The translations under genes were made by a program, and so were the position numbers. From positions 372,001 to 436,000 of the forward strand of contig JAGYIQ010000006.1 of assembly GCA_018402565.1 (NCBI GenBank): a stretch of 64,000 nt of DNA, written 5' to 3'. Source of the stretch: Pirellulaceae bacterium (GTDB taxonomy: Bacteria > Planctomycetota > Planctomycetia > Pirellulales > Pirellulaceae). How positions within the stretch are numbered: the first letter of the stretch is position 1; each line of letters starts with the position of its first letter. The notes below the pieces were generated by a model that saw nothing but the letters and a program-made list of their open reading frames with translations, searched no databases and had not been told where the DNA came from. Below, piece after piece: positions 26,623 through 35,381 of this stretch.

Positions 26623-28203
26623 GTGAAACGCGTGACATGCTGTGGGCTGCTGCTGTGGCTATGGATGGGCATGGGCTGGCCCCTGACGGTCGCTGCCCAA
26701 CAAACCGTCGTTGATTTGAGCCTGAACCCAGCGCAATCCGAGCGTTTTGTCCTGCTGCGAAACGGTGCCATGTTCGCCGGTCGCGTCGAGAAGACCAACG
26801 GGCGTTACACGGTGCAAATCGACCCCCAAACCACCGTGAATCTGGATGCCAACCGCGTCTGGGTCGTCGCCGACTCCAAGCTGGAACTGTTCGAGTTCCG
26901 TCGCGCAAGAATCTCGGCTTACGATCAGGATGCCCAATTCGAACTCTGGCAGTGGTGCCTGCAGAATGACATGTTGACACCCGTCGCCGAGGCGGTACCC
27001 ACCCTGAGGGAGCAAGGCTTCCCGGAAAGTCGCCTCCGCTCCCTCGAACTTGGCCTGGCCCGGGCCCGCGGTGAATTGCCTGTCCCCACACTCACCCCCC
27101 CACCGGCAAACGCGAACATGCTGAGCAACACCGCGCCGCTGCCGCATCGCCCAGCGGTAAATCCACGAGGGACAAATCGACCAACCGCCCACCCGAACGA
27201 AGCGACCCACGCGATCGACGCGACGTCCCACACGACACCCACACCGGTCATCAACTCGGTATTCTCTTTCTACGATCAGCCCGGGTTCGATAACGACACG
27301 CGCGTGCAAGAGGCCATTTCAACGAGCATCAAACAAACAGCCGTAGACCAGTTCAATGAATCGGTCCATTGGGCCTTGATCCAAGCCTGTGCCGGTTGCC
27401 ACTACCCCGAAAACGAGGCCTTGCGGCAAGTATCCGCGTTCGCTCTGGAGATACCTGGCGGTCCCAACAAAGCCACACTCGAACAGACGCGGCACAACCT
27501 GGAGCAACTGCGACCGCTGCTCAACCGCGACAACCCAGGCAATAGTCGCCTGCTGTCGTTGATCTCAGAACCGCACGGCGGGCAAAAGTCACCGCCAGTG
27601 GCCGCAGATTCCGCGGATTTTCGTCAAATCACTCAGTGGGTCTACCGCAGTGGCGTGCATCAATCCGGTACCAGCGACGACTCCCATGTCACGCTCGCCG
27701 CCGCCACGGAATCGGACGTCGCCGCGCCGGCCATGGCTTCACCCCAGGCATCCACCCCAGACTTCGCCTCGCTGCTGCCAAACTTAGGTCCCCAAGTCGA
27801 TCCCCAACGTCCCTACGACCCGACCCCGTTCAATCGGCACTTTCACCCCGGCAAAACAGTGCCCCCCAGGCCAAACGATCTTCCACGCGGACCGACGCCA
27901 CTCGCAACGACCGAGAGCCCCAGAACCACTGAACCCTCGGCACGGAGCCCACTGACCGCACCGCTCCAAACGTCCGCGCAGAACCCGGCGTCCGCGCAGA
28001 ACCCGTTCCCTGAGGTGAACCCAGCGTCTGAGGTGAACCCAGCGTCCGAGGTGAACCCGGCGTCCGAGGTGAACCCGTTCCCTGGAACGATCGAGCGACC
28101 ACTCGGTCTGGCACCGCGGCCAGTGAGCGATCGTCGGACGGCGACTCCCCCTGCTCCGATTCGCCCCCCAGCCACGTTGCCACGCATTCCGCGGCACGAA
28201 TAA
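26623..28203 (+). CDS. Secreted planctomycete protein with a single CxxCH motif
   Basis: A 526-residue protein with a clear signal peptide (LLLWLWMGMGWPLTVAAQ, residues about 9-26). Residues 40-100 (RFVLLRNGAMFAGRVEK) form a small beta domain. At 256-260 it has CAGCH, a covalent heme c attachment motif, within WALIQACAGCHYPENEAL, as in planctomycete cytochrome-like domains. The C-terminal 180 residues are Pro/Thr-rich and disordered, with NPASEV hexapeptide repeats near residue 465-490. GTG 26623 has GGGAG about 8 bases upstream. It probably forms an operon with the preceding secreted protein. Whether heme is really bound is unknown; the surrounding region is not a full cytochrome c. Confidence 0.75.
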   Translation: MKRVTCCGLLLWLWMGMGWPLTVAAQQTVVDLSLNPAQSERFVLLRNGAMFAGRVEKTNGRYTVQIDPQTTVNLDANRVWVVADSKLELFEFRRARISAYDQDAQFELWQWCLQNDMLTPVAEAVPTLREQGFPESRLRSLELGLARARGELPVPTLTPPPANANMLSNTAPLPHRPAVNPRGTNRPTAHPNEATHAIDATSHTTPTPVINSVFSFYDQPGFDNDTRVQEAISTSIKQTAVDQFNESVHWALIQACAGCHYPENEALRQVSAFALEIPGGPNKATLEQTRHNLEQLRPLLNRDNPGNSRLLSLISEPHGGQKSPPVAADSADFRQITQWVYRSGVHQSGTSDDSHVTLAAATESDVAAPAMASPQASTPDFASLLPNLGPQVDPQRPYDPTPFNRHFHPGKTVPPRPNDLPRGPTPLATTESPRTTEPSARSPLTAPLQTSAQNPASAQNPFPEVNPASEVNPASEVNPASEVNPFPGTIERPLGLAPRPVSDRRTATPPAPIRPPATLPRIPRHE

Positions 28204-28251
28204 CGTTTTTACTGAACTCTTTCTATAGCCACGTATTCAAAACTCACACAC

Positions 28252-29430
28252 ATGCTGCCACCCGCCTCGTCGCCGACCGAACCATCGCTGCGAATCATGC
28301 AGTTGGTGTCGTCACCGACCACCAGCGGCCCGTGTGTGTATGTTCTGGAACTATCCCGGCAGTTACGAGAGTTGGGCCACGAAGTCACCCTGGTCGCGCG
28401 GCCCAACAGTTGGGTGGCCGAAGAATCGCGGCGGGCCAGTTTCCCCACGATCCTCTCCAACCAGCATCGCTTCCCACCGTCGGAACTTTGGCGGTTGCGG
28501 AGCGAAGTGAACGACCGCGGCATCCAACTATTGCACACCCATATGAGCCGCGCGCACTTTATGGGCGTGTTGCTGCGGGGCCTGTGCCAAGTCCCCTGCG
28601 TCGCCACGGCGCACTGCCGCAAGATCCAGGCCCACTGGTCGCTGAACAATCATGTCATCGCCACCAGCCGCGACACCGAGCAGTTCCATCGCCGGTACAA
28701 CTTGGTCCCGCAGCGGAACATCTCCACCATTTATTGCCCGGCCCCGCAGCGGCTGCTCTCTGATCAGCCCACCAACGCAACGCTGTCCGCCACCCACGAT
28801 TCGCTCTACGACGCGAGACTGGTGCGTCAATGGCGGCAACAGTGGGGCTGCTCGGCCAACGAGTCAATGATCGGCGTTGTCGGTGAGATCTCGCCGGCTA
28901 AGGGGCAACGTGATCTGCTGCAGGCGGTCCGTATCCTCCACGCCGCCGGACGCCCAGTCCGCTTGGTTGTGGTCGGTAACCACCGCCGTGAATACGTCTG
29001 GGAACTGCAACGCCAGGCTCGCGATCTGGGTATCGGCTCATTGGTCCATTGGGCCGGTTTCAGTCGCCAAGTCCCGCAGCTGATGACCGCATTGGATGTT
29101 TATGCCTGCCCATCTCTGAGCGAAAGCCTGCCGTTGACTATCCTCGAGGCCATGTCGGCGGCTCGTCCGGTCGTCGCCACCTCGGTCGGCGGAATCCCAG
29201 AAATCATCCAACACCGCAAAACCGGTCTATTGGTCCGTCCCAGCGATCCGGCCGCCCTGGCCCTGGCCATCGCGGAGATTCTCGATCGCCCCGCCCTGGC
29301 CGCCCGCCTGGGTCAAGCCGCTCAAGCCCTTGTACAGCAAGAGTTTTCGCCCCGGACGCAGACGAGCAAGGTCATCAACTTGTATCGCCAACTCCTGACT
29401 ACACCCAAACAGCGGCTCCGGGCCGCTTAG
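28252..29430 (+). CDS. Glycosyltransferase family 4
   Basis: A GT-B glycosyltransferase of 392 residues, probably transferring sugars from nucleotide donors to envelope polysaccharide or LPS. The N-terminal acceptor domain starts at about residue 14 (RIMQLVSSPTTSGPCVYV) with HTHMSRAHF. The C-terminal donor domain has GVVGEISPAKGQRDLLQAV and the E-x7-E motif in SESLPLTILEAMSAARPVVAT, then VGGIPEIIQ and GLLVRPSDPAALA. ATG 28252 starts the frame; an internal ATG at MQLVSS is possible. The stop TAG is only one base before the inverted end of a repeat at 29430. Confidence 0.9.
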   Translation: MLPPASSPTEPSLRIMQLVSSPTTSGPCVYVLELSRQLRELGHEVTLVARPNSWVAEESRRASFPTILSNQHRFPPSELWRLRSEVNDRGIQLLHTHMSRAHFMGVLLRGLCQVPCVATAHCRKIQAHWSLNNHVIATSRDTEQFHRRYNLVPQRNISTIYCPAPQRLLSDQPTNATLSATHDSLYDARLVRQWRQQWGCSANESMIGVVGEISPAKGQRDLLQAVRILHAAGRPVRLVVVGNHRREYVWELQRQARDLGIGSLVHWAGFSRQVPQLMTALDVYACPSLSESLPLTILEAMSAARPVVATSVGGIPEIIQHRKTGLLVRPSDPAALALAIAEILDRPALAARLGQAAQALVQQEFSPRTQTSKVINLYRQLLTTPKQRLRAA

Positions 29431-29551
29431 GACTTGTCAGTAATTAACTTACCGGATTGGAAATCAGCCGGAGTGCGTTAGCACCCGGTTTTTACGGCAA
29501 TTAGACGCTGACCGTTTCGGGCAATTCGGTAACTCATTCGCGGACAAGTCC
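29430..29551. repeat. 122-bp inverted-ended repeat containing a GTGCGTTAGCAC hairpin
   Basis: Starts GGACTTGTC and ends GACAAGTCC; the similarity of the ends extends inward about 30 bases (…TTACCGGATTG against the inverse of CAATTCGGTAA…). Inside, bases 29463-29490 (atcagccggagtgcgttagc, then acccggtt) match 61099-61126 almost exactly and form a small hairpin. A possible TTA duplication flanks it. It encodes nothing. Confidence 0.6.
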
Positions 29552-29553
29552 TT

Positions 29554-29765
29554 AGTGCTTTGCCACCAGTCCGTTTTTTTGGGCGGTGGCCCGCTGACCA
29601 GATCAAGCAGCAAGCACCCGTTCACCAACCGTAGCGTGACGTCGGGCACTTCGTCACGAGCACACGGCGACGGCGTCCATTGCCGGAACACGCTGGCGGT
29701 TGCTGCGTCCCATTGACGTTTGCACCTTTTTTTTGCACCCGACGGCTTGGCTGTGACAAAGCACT
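29554..29765. mobile_element. 212-bp element with inverted ends AGTGCTTTG(T/C)CAC
   Basis: Left end AGTGCTTTGCCAC at 29554-29566, right end GTGACAAAGCACT at 29753-29765. The same left end is at 3871-3883 and a variant right end at 1303-1316, so these share termini but differ inside. The interior has a partial open frame on the minus strand that I cannot identify. The 163-bp element has inserted at its right edge, using part of it as target. Confidence 0.6.
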
Positions 29766-29768
29766 CGT

Positions 29769-29931
29769 GTAACCGTTCACGCCTCGTAGGATGCCATGCA
29801 GCAAGTCGGGCTAACCAGACGATTGTTTGCGAGTGAAAGCAACTGGACAACGCTACCGGTTTGCCCCGAGAACCATCCGACTTGCGGAATGCACCAGCCC
29901 CATGGATTACCTCCCACTCGTGAACGGTTAC
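29769..29931 (+). mobile_element. 163-bp inverted-repeat element, copy nested beside another element
   Basis: Exactly 163 bp with ends GTAACCGTTCACG and CGTGAACGGTTAC, flanked by a perfect 8-bp direct repeat GCACTCGT at 29761-29768 and 29932-29939. The right-hand duplication abuts the sulfatase stop codon (29939-29941), which is unchanged by the insertion. The left-hand duplication includes the end of the 212-bp element, so this insertion is younger. Confidence 0.94.
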
Positions 29932-29938
29932 GCACTCG

Positions 29939-32395
29939 TCACTGGGGCCGCGACGTGCCTTCCGCCCCCAATTCGTCGGCAGCCGTCGTCAACTGCACGG
30001 CCTCATCAATTCCTTTCAATTCAAAATAGGCAACCGAACGATCATAATAGTTCTGGGAATCGACTGCTCGAGCCGCAAAGTACAAGCGGTTACGACTCCG
30101 TCCATCAAAGCGGTAACTCCACCGAGCCATCCCATCCTCTTCCGCAACGACTTGACATTCGTTTTGAATCAACGTTTCGCCCCACGCTTGCCCGTCCCAA
30201 TAGAGACGCGTCACTTTATCTTGCACGATGACGCGAACGTGTTTGATCGGAGCACACCCGATCGCCTGGCCGGTTAACTCCAAGGGTTGGTCGCCCGTCC
30301 ATTCGGCCAACGGCAGTTCATTCAACCATGTCTCTGGATCGAAGGGACGCACCGGCAACGGCGTGGGACTCTCCCACACCGAGGTCGCGCCCCGGCGGTC
30401 GGTCGCTCGGACCGTCAGTTCCATCTCCACCGACCACTGTCGACGCTCGACTGCCGTGGCAACACGGCGTTCCCCCGACTCCAATTCAATTTCCGGCTCA
30501 GCCCAAGTGCCAGGCCCCGTACGCCAATCGAACGTCCAGCCGCTCAGGACACCGCCGGGGTTGTGGAGCGTGCACGGCACAAACACGAGCTCGTCGCGCC
30601 AATCGTCACCCGACCAATACCGACCCGAGCGAGAATCCCTCACCGCAACCTCAACCGTTTCCACCCCCTCACCGGCCTCCACAAACCCCTGCAACGAAAT
30701 GGGCTTGAAGGCTGGATTTTGCGGAAATTTGACCAATCGCTCCCACGGCTCCACTGGGACGCTCAACAGCGGAGCCGTCTCCAACGCCGCGGTCTGCCCA
30801 CGCAGCCGGGTTTGCCACACTTCCACTTCCGCCGATGTCAGCGCCTCGTAGCGATTGTCCCATTGCTCCGGATCACGCCGTAAATCGTAATACTCACGCT
30901 CGCCATCGGCCCATTCCGTATACGCCTCCCCCTCCGTGCGGAGGGTCGTCCACACCGAAGGGATCCGCTGTCCCCACACGTTCTCCGACTCCCAACTCTG
31001 CAATAACAACTCCTGCCGGATCGGCTCGTAAGTGCCCTCAGCAGCGTTCAAGCAACGAGCGAAAGAACGGCCGTCGAACCGCTGCTGGTCCTCGGCCTTC
31101 AATCCACCGCTGCAGTCCAACAGGGTCGGAGCCAAGTCGATATTACCTAACAAGTCATTGCACACACCAGCCCGAACGCCGGGTCCACTGATCAATAGCG
31201 GAACACGAGTGATGCGGTCGTAGGGCAAACGTTTGCCCACATGGCCATGGTCCCCCAAGCGGAAACCGTGATCGGATGTGATCACAAACACCGTGTTCTC
31301 CAACCGCCCCGTCGTTCGCAGGGACTCGCGGATCCGACCCAACTCGCGATCGAATCCTGCAATACTCCGCAACCGTTCACGCCAGACCCGCGCGGTCATC
31401 GCGCGTTGCTCGGCTGTCAGTTCCAGCGGCAACGCGCGTTGGAGCGTTTGGGGCAACTCCAAGCCAGCCGCCCCGGTTTTACGCCCCCAGGCCGGAGGTT
31501 CAGCGTCGTCAAATCCATCAGCCATCTCCGGCGGGTAGGACAGGGTGTTGTGAGTGGAATCGTGCGGCGCTAACGGAAACCAACAAATCAGCTGCGATTG
31601 TTTGGACCCTTCTCGCTCCGCCAATTGCTCGATCACCACGTCCGCTTCATAAGCAGTACGATGGCGTCCCGGCACCGCCACGGTTTGCAGTTGGCGGCGA
31701 TCCATGACCCAGAATTCGCTATAACGCGCCCCCAGACTGGCGTGAAAATGATCCCAACCCGACGGCAGCAAATCCGACCACTCCACGCCAACATTCGGGT
31801 CGGGAGTAAAGCCGTCGTGGACATACTTCCCCACAAATCCCGTCTCGTAGCCGGACCGTTGCCACAAGGTCGTCCAATCCAGACGGCGTCCATATTGCTG
31901 GACACCACCCGAAAACCCATTCGAAGTCGGATGATCCGGCCGATTGACTCGCACCCCATGCCGACTGGCGTACTGCCCAGACAACAAACAGGCCCGCGCC
32001 GGACCACACACGGGAGTGGTCGAATGAAAGTTGGTAAACACCAATCCCTGCCGCGCCATCTCACGCATCACCGGGAATCGCCCCACACCCGCTAAGCCAC
32101 CCGGTTCTATCCCGTTGCCGTCGCCGGTCGCCGCCGATGCTGCCCCCACGCCAGCAACCTCACCCGCCAACCAATCGTCGGCCACCAAGTCCCAATCCAA
32201 GTCATCCAAGACGATCACCACATAACTGGGGCGATCGTCCCATGGCTTCAATTGCCAAGCGATCCGCTCGCGAGACCCGTAGGCCAGCAGACCCAAGATC
32301 ACGACGAGCGTCAAACACCCCCAGCCCCACAAGCCACCGCACCCGCCGCTACAGAACACGGCAGCCCGAGCCTTCGCCCACTTCGCTAAACGCAT
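29939..32395 (-). CDS. Sulfatase (formylglycine-dependent) with C-terminal beta domains
   Basis: An 818-residue exported sulfatase, a family strongly expanded in planctomycetes for desulfating algal polysaccharides. A hydrophobic anchor at about 24-40 (WGWGCLTLVVILGLLAYG) is followed by YVVIVLDDLDWD (metal-binding Asp pair). The modification motif C130-G-P-A-R in TPVCGPARACLLSG follows, then GYETGFVGKYVH and VITSDHGFRLGDHGHVGKRLPYD. Two Ig-like beta segments at the C-terminus (about 600-800) may bind substrate. ATG 32395 (MRLAKWAKAR) is chosen; a longer frame to 32431 is possible. The substrate is not predictable. No anaerobic maturase is nearby. Confidence 0.9.
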   Translation of the reverse strand: MRLAKWAKARAAVFCSGGCGGLWGWGCLTLVVILGLLAYGSRERIAWQLKPWDDRPSYVVIVLDDLDWDLVADDWLAGEVAGVGAASAATGDGNGIEPGGLAGVGRFPVMREMARQGLVFTNFHSTTPVCGPARACLLSGQYASRHGVRVNRPDHPTSNGFSGGVQQYGRRLDWTTLWQRSGYETGFVGKYVHDGFTPDPNVGVEWSDLLPSGWDHFHASLGARYSEFWVMDRRQLQTVAVPGRHRTAYEADVVIEQLAEREGSKQSQLICWFPLAPHDSTHNTLSYPPEMADGFDDAEPPAWGRKTGAAGLELPQTLQRALPLELTAEQRAMTARVWRERLRSIAGFDRELGRIRESLRTTGRLENTVFVITSDHGFRLGDHGHVGKRLPYDRITRVPLLISGPGVRAGVCNDLLGNIDLAPTLLDCSGGLKAEDQQRFDGRSFARCLNAAEGTYEPIRQELLLQSWESENVWGQRIPSVWTTLRTEGEAYTEWADGEREYYDLRRDPEQWDNRYEALTSAEVEVWQTRLRGQTAALETAPLLSVPVEPWERLVKFPQNPAFKPISLQGFVEAGEGVETVEVAVRDSRSGRYWSGDDWRDELVFVPCTLHNPGGVLSGWTFDWRTGPGTWAEPEIELESGERRVATAVERRQWSVEMELTVRATDRRGATSVWESPTPLPVRPFDPETWLNELPLAEWTGDQPLELTGQAIGCAPIKHVRVIVQDKVTRLYWDGQAWGETLIQNECQVVAEEDGMARWSYRFDGRSRNRLYFAARAVDSQNYYDRSVAYFELKGIDEAVQLTTAADELGAEGTSRPQ

Positions 32396-32840
32396 ACCAC
32401 CTCGATCAACTCTGCGAAAAGATCTGCCCACCCATCCGCCCTATTCTGGTTGACTCCCCCCCAGCTCAACAAGGGCTCACGGCCGAAAATGATGCCGCCT
32501 GGCCCCGCTTCATCCGCGCAACCGCACCCAACCCACCTCCACCGCCCCGCACTTGAGCCCTGCATTTCGTTGGAGACTGCTCCCGCCAGTTCCCTGCCGC
32601 TGCCCAACCAAACCGCTCCAAAATGGGGTTTGGACGACGCCAACTGCCGGTAGACCCAATCCCCCACTTAAGATATATTCAGACAACAAAGCTACGAACA
32701 CGGGATCCAGCCGAAAATCATCCGGTTGACCCTTCCCCACAGGTTTGTCCTGCAGGTTCCCCTACAGGCTGCCCTGCAGGTTCCCCTGGCCCGGCTGACA
32801 CCGCCCCATACACCAAACATTGGTATAAAATCAACCATCC
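32396..32840. other. Intergenic region with short repeats, no visible gene
   Basis: 445 bases between the divergent sulfatase and response-regulator genes. It contains a small direct repeat of ctgcaggttcccct-type units at about 32750-32795. A TATAAAAT at 32824-32831 lies just ten bases before the next ATG, suggesting a near-leaderless transcript if it is a -10 box. Confidence 0.4.
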
Positions 32841-33281
32841 ATGGCTACCCATAAAATCCTGATCGCCGACGATAACCAAGCCAATTGCGAATTATTGGAA
32901 GCCTACCTGGTGGGTCTGCCCTGCGAGATCGAAGTCGCGGAGGACGGCCAAGCCACACTGGACCAAGTCGCCGCCTTCCATCCCGACCTGATCCTGTTGG
33001 ACGTGATGATGCCGAAGTTCAGCGGCTTCGAAATCTGCAAGAAGCTCAAGAGCGATCCGACCACGAAGTCGATCATGATCCTCATGGTCACCGCCCTGAA
33101 CGAATTGGGCGACATCCAACGCGCTGTCGAAGTCGGCGCCGACGACTTCGTCTCCAAACCCGTCAACCGCGTCGAACTGCTCAAGCGAGTCGAAAACATG
33201 CTGTCGCTCAAACACGTCAGCGACGAAAACGAACGGCTGCGACAATACATCGAACGGATGGAACAGTCGCGCACCCCTTGA
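32841..33281 (+). CDS. Single-domain response regulator
   Basis: A 146-residue receiver-only protein. Conserved acidic pair DDNQ (residues about 10-12), phospho-acceptor Asp in LILLDVMMPKFSGFE (about 53), Thr in MVTALNE, and Lys in FVSKPVNRVELL are all present. A short coiled C-terminal helix (ENERLRQYIERMEQ) replaces an output domain. It resembles DivK/PleD-type receivers and probably signals through protein contacts. There is no adjacent kinase; the FHA-GAF kinase at 39454 is 6 kb away and any pairing would be speculative. Confidence 0.92.
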   Translation: MATHKILIADDNQANCELLEAYLVGLPCEIEVAEDGQATLDQVAAFHPDLILLDVMMPKFSGFEICKKLKSDPTTKSIMILMVTALNELGDIQRAVEVGADDFVSKPVNRVELLKRVENMLSLKHVSDENERLRQYIERMEQSRTP

Positions 33282-33325
33282 AACAGCTCGTCGTTCCTGC
33301 CCGAGACGATCGCACAAATTTGACC

Positions 33326-33410
33326 GAACCGTTCTCCGCCGCGAAGTAATCCTCAGGGCAAGTGCACCCACGCAAGTCGCGCCGATCGCGGGGCAAACCC
33401 TCCAACGACT
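33326..33410 (-). repeat. Decayed remnant of the 163-bp element
   Basis: Aligns imperfectly with the left half of the reverse-orientation copies: GAACCGTTCT, then gaagtaatcctcagggcaagtgca-like, CGCAAGTCG and CGGGGCAAACC in the same order and spacing as 23718 onward. Inverted ends and right half are gone. It lies in the 224-base gap between convergent genes; no gene seen. Confidence 0.5.
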
Positions 33411-33505
33411 CGCTGCCCCCACCGCAACACCCCGGATCGTCACCCACAAACCCTGAGCGTCACCCAGAACGTTGGACGACTCGAGCAAGTCGGTGACCGA
33501 ACTGC

Positions 33506-34549
33506 TTAAGGGAGGTTGGGCCGGACGACCACTTTCATCATATTTGGCACGCCAGCATGCAGCCGCGCGATCCAATCGCCCGCCTCGTCCAATGTGCATT
33601 GGGCCGAAATAATTGGCCCGACATCCATCCGGCCATCGGCCATCCACTCCAAAGCCTCGCGGTACTCGCCCGCGGAGGCACAACTGCCGTGCAATGTCAG
33701 TTCGCCCGCCACCACACGTTGCAGCGGGATCTCGACTCGCGGTGAGACGTTGCCGACCAACACCACGTGCCCGCCCTTGCTGACCAACTGAATCGCCATC
33801 TCGACGGTCGGACCCGCACCGACCACCTCGTACACATGCTGCGGCCCACGTTGATCCGACCATGCCAACACACGGCTCGACAACTCGGGGTCATCGGCCG
33901 CCACCGCCAAATCGGCACCAAATTCCGTGGCTAACGCCAAACGATGCAGATCCTTATCGACGGCGGCAATCCGTTTGACACCCACCGCTCGGAGCGACTG
34001 GACCACCAACAGCCCGATCATCCCCGTCCCCACCACCAAGCACGGCTCGTCGGGTGCCGGCTGCGATCGCTTCACCGCATGGATCGCCACACTGACCGCT
34101 TCGGCCAAAGCCGCTTGCTCCATGGTGACCTCGGCCGGCACGGGGTAGGCGATGTGAGCGGGTACCGCCACACGCTGCGCAAACGCGCCATGACGTCGAT
34201 AGTCGCCACACGAGACCCCTAAAACCTGGCGATGATCGCACAGGTTGATCCGACCCTGCTGGCAGGGCTGGCAACGCCCGCAGTAAACCGTCGAGTCCAA
34301 TGCGACGCGTTGGCCCACAACCAGCGAATCGACTCCCGGCCCCAGTTGCACGACCGTGCCCGCCGCCTCATGCCCCATGACCAACGGTGGGATCCGCCGC
34401 CCCGTCGAGCCGTCATAGCCGTGAATATCGCTGCCACAGATCCCGACCGCTTCCACCTCCACCAACACCTCGCCCGCACCCAACTCGGGCTCCGGGAACT
34501 GCTCGTCCAACTCCAAGTTCTTGTAAGCAGTCAACACCAACGCACGCAT
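33506..34549 (-). CDS. Zinc-dependent medium-chain alcohol/polyol dehydrogenase
   Basis: A 347-residue MDR-family dehydrogenase. Catalytic zinc ligands are in GICGSDIH and VMGHEAAG; the structural zinc cysteines are in YCGRCQPCQQGRINLC. The Rossmann motif is VVGTGMIGLLVVQ. It resembles sorbitol, threonine or galactitol-1-phosphate dehydrogenases, and the substrate cannot be fixed from sequence. The ATG at 34549 is clear. It is the last gene of a minus-strand run of response regulator, hemQ, SDR and ADH; the gap to the SDR is 78 bases. Confidence 0.9.
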   Translation of the reverse strand: MRALVLTAYKNLELDEQFPEPELGAGEVLVEVEAVGICGSDIHGYDGSTGRRIPPLVMGHEAAGTVVQLGPGVDSLVVGQRVALDSTVYCGRCQPCQQGRINLCDHRQVLGVSCGDYRRHGAFAQRVAVPAHIAYPVPAEVTMEQAALAEAVSVAIHAVKRSQPAPDEPCLVVGTGMIGLLVVQSLRAVGVKRIAAVDKDLHRLALATEFGADLAVAADDPELSSRVLAWSDQRGPQHVYEVVGAGPTVEMAIQLVSKGGHVVLVGNVSPRVEIPLQRVVAGELTLHGSCASAGEYREALEWMADGRMDVGPIISAQCTLDEAGDWIARLHAGVPNMMKVVVRPNLP

Positions 34550-34627
34550 CTGTTATGTACCTCGGATTGGCAAAACACCCCTGGGCAAGAATCAGCGGGC
34601 AGGGATCGGGACGGGCAGGTCCAACCG

Positions 34628-35350
34628 CTAGACAAAGGATTGGGCGGTGGGCTTGATCACCAATTCCCACACATGAGCCCGCGGCGGCAGACTGGCGACA
34701 AACCCGACCGCCGCGGCCACATCTTCGGCCTTCAACATGGTCTCACGGTGTTCCGTACTGACCGGCTTGGGTCGGTATTGCATGATCGGTGTATCGACTT
34801 CGCCCGGATGGATCATCGTCACTCGAATGCCGTGAACCCGTTCCTCCTCACCGATGCCAATGCCCATGGCGGTCATGGCAAACTTGGAGGCGTTGTAAGC
34901 GATCCCACCCAGCGGCGAGGCCCGCAGGCCCGCGATCGACCCAATCTGAATAATCAAGCCATCACCCAACCGCCGCATGCCCGGCACGACCAAATGCGTG
35001 CAGTTGAAGGCCCCCGTCGCGTTGGTTTGCAACAGTTTGTCCCACTCCTCCGGCAGCAGATCCGCCATCGATCGCCGCGGAACATTCAAACCCGCCGCAT
35101 TGACCAGCAAGCGAACCGGCCCCCAGCGTTCCACGATCTGTTGGTGCACCGCGGCCGTCGCCGCCCGATCCGCCACGTCCAGGGGAAAGGCCACCAGACG
35201 CCCGTCCGCCCGCGAGCCGACCTGCTCCTCCAGTTTTCTGGCATCACGCCCCGAAATGGCCACGGTCCAACCACTGTCGGCCAAGACCCGCGCCGACGCG
35301 GCTCCGATACCGCTGCCCCCACCCGTCACCCAAGCAATTTTGTTTTCCAC
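34628..35350 (-). CDS. Short-chain dehydrogenase/reductase
   Basis: A 240-residue classical SDR. The cofactor motif TGGGSGIG is at residues 9-16, NAAG is present (LLVNAAGLNVP), the catalytic Ser lies in IIQIGSIAGLR and the YxxxK motif is YNASK. The PGEVDTPIM segment after the active site fits the family. GTG 35350 is preferred because it puts the first beta strand (KIAWVTGG) at the N-terminus and has an AAAGG about nine bases upstream. Substrate unknown. Probably co-transcribed with hemQ, 31 bases upstream. Confidence 0.9.
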   Translation of the reverse strand: MENKIAWVTGGGSGIGAASARVLADSGWTVAISGRDARKLEEQVGSRADGRLVAFPLDVADRAATAAVHQQIVERWGPVRLLVNAAGLNVPRRSMADLLPEEWDKLLQTNATGAFNCTHLVVPGMRRLGDGLIIQIGSIAGLRASPLGGIAYNASKFAMTAMGIGIGEEERVHGIRVTMIHPGEVDTPIMQYRPKPVSTEHRETMLKAEDVAAAVGFVASLPPRAHVWELVIKPTAQSFV

Positions 35351-35381
35351 CGCGACACACCTTTCTTCCAGCCAGAGCGAA

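Noticed and set aside
29464..29850. Minus-strand frame as transposase remnant
   Set aside because: It crosses three different repeat elements and shows no transposase motif that I can recognise.
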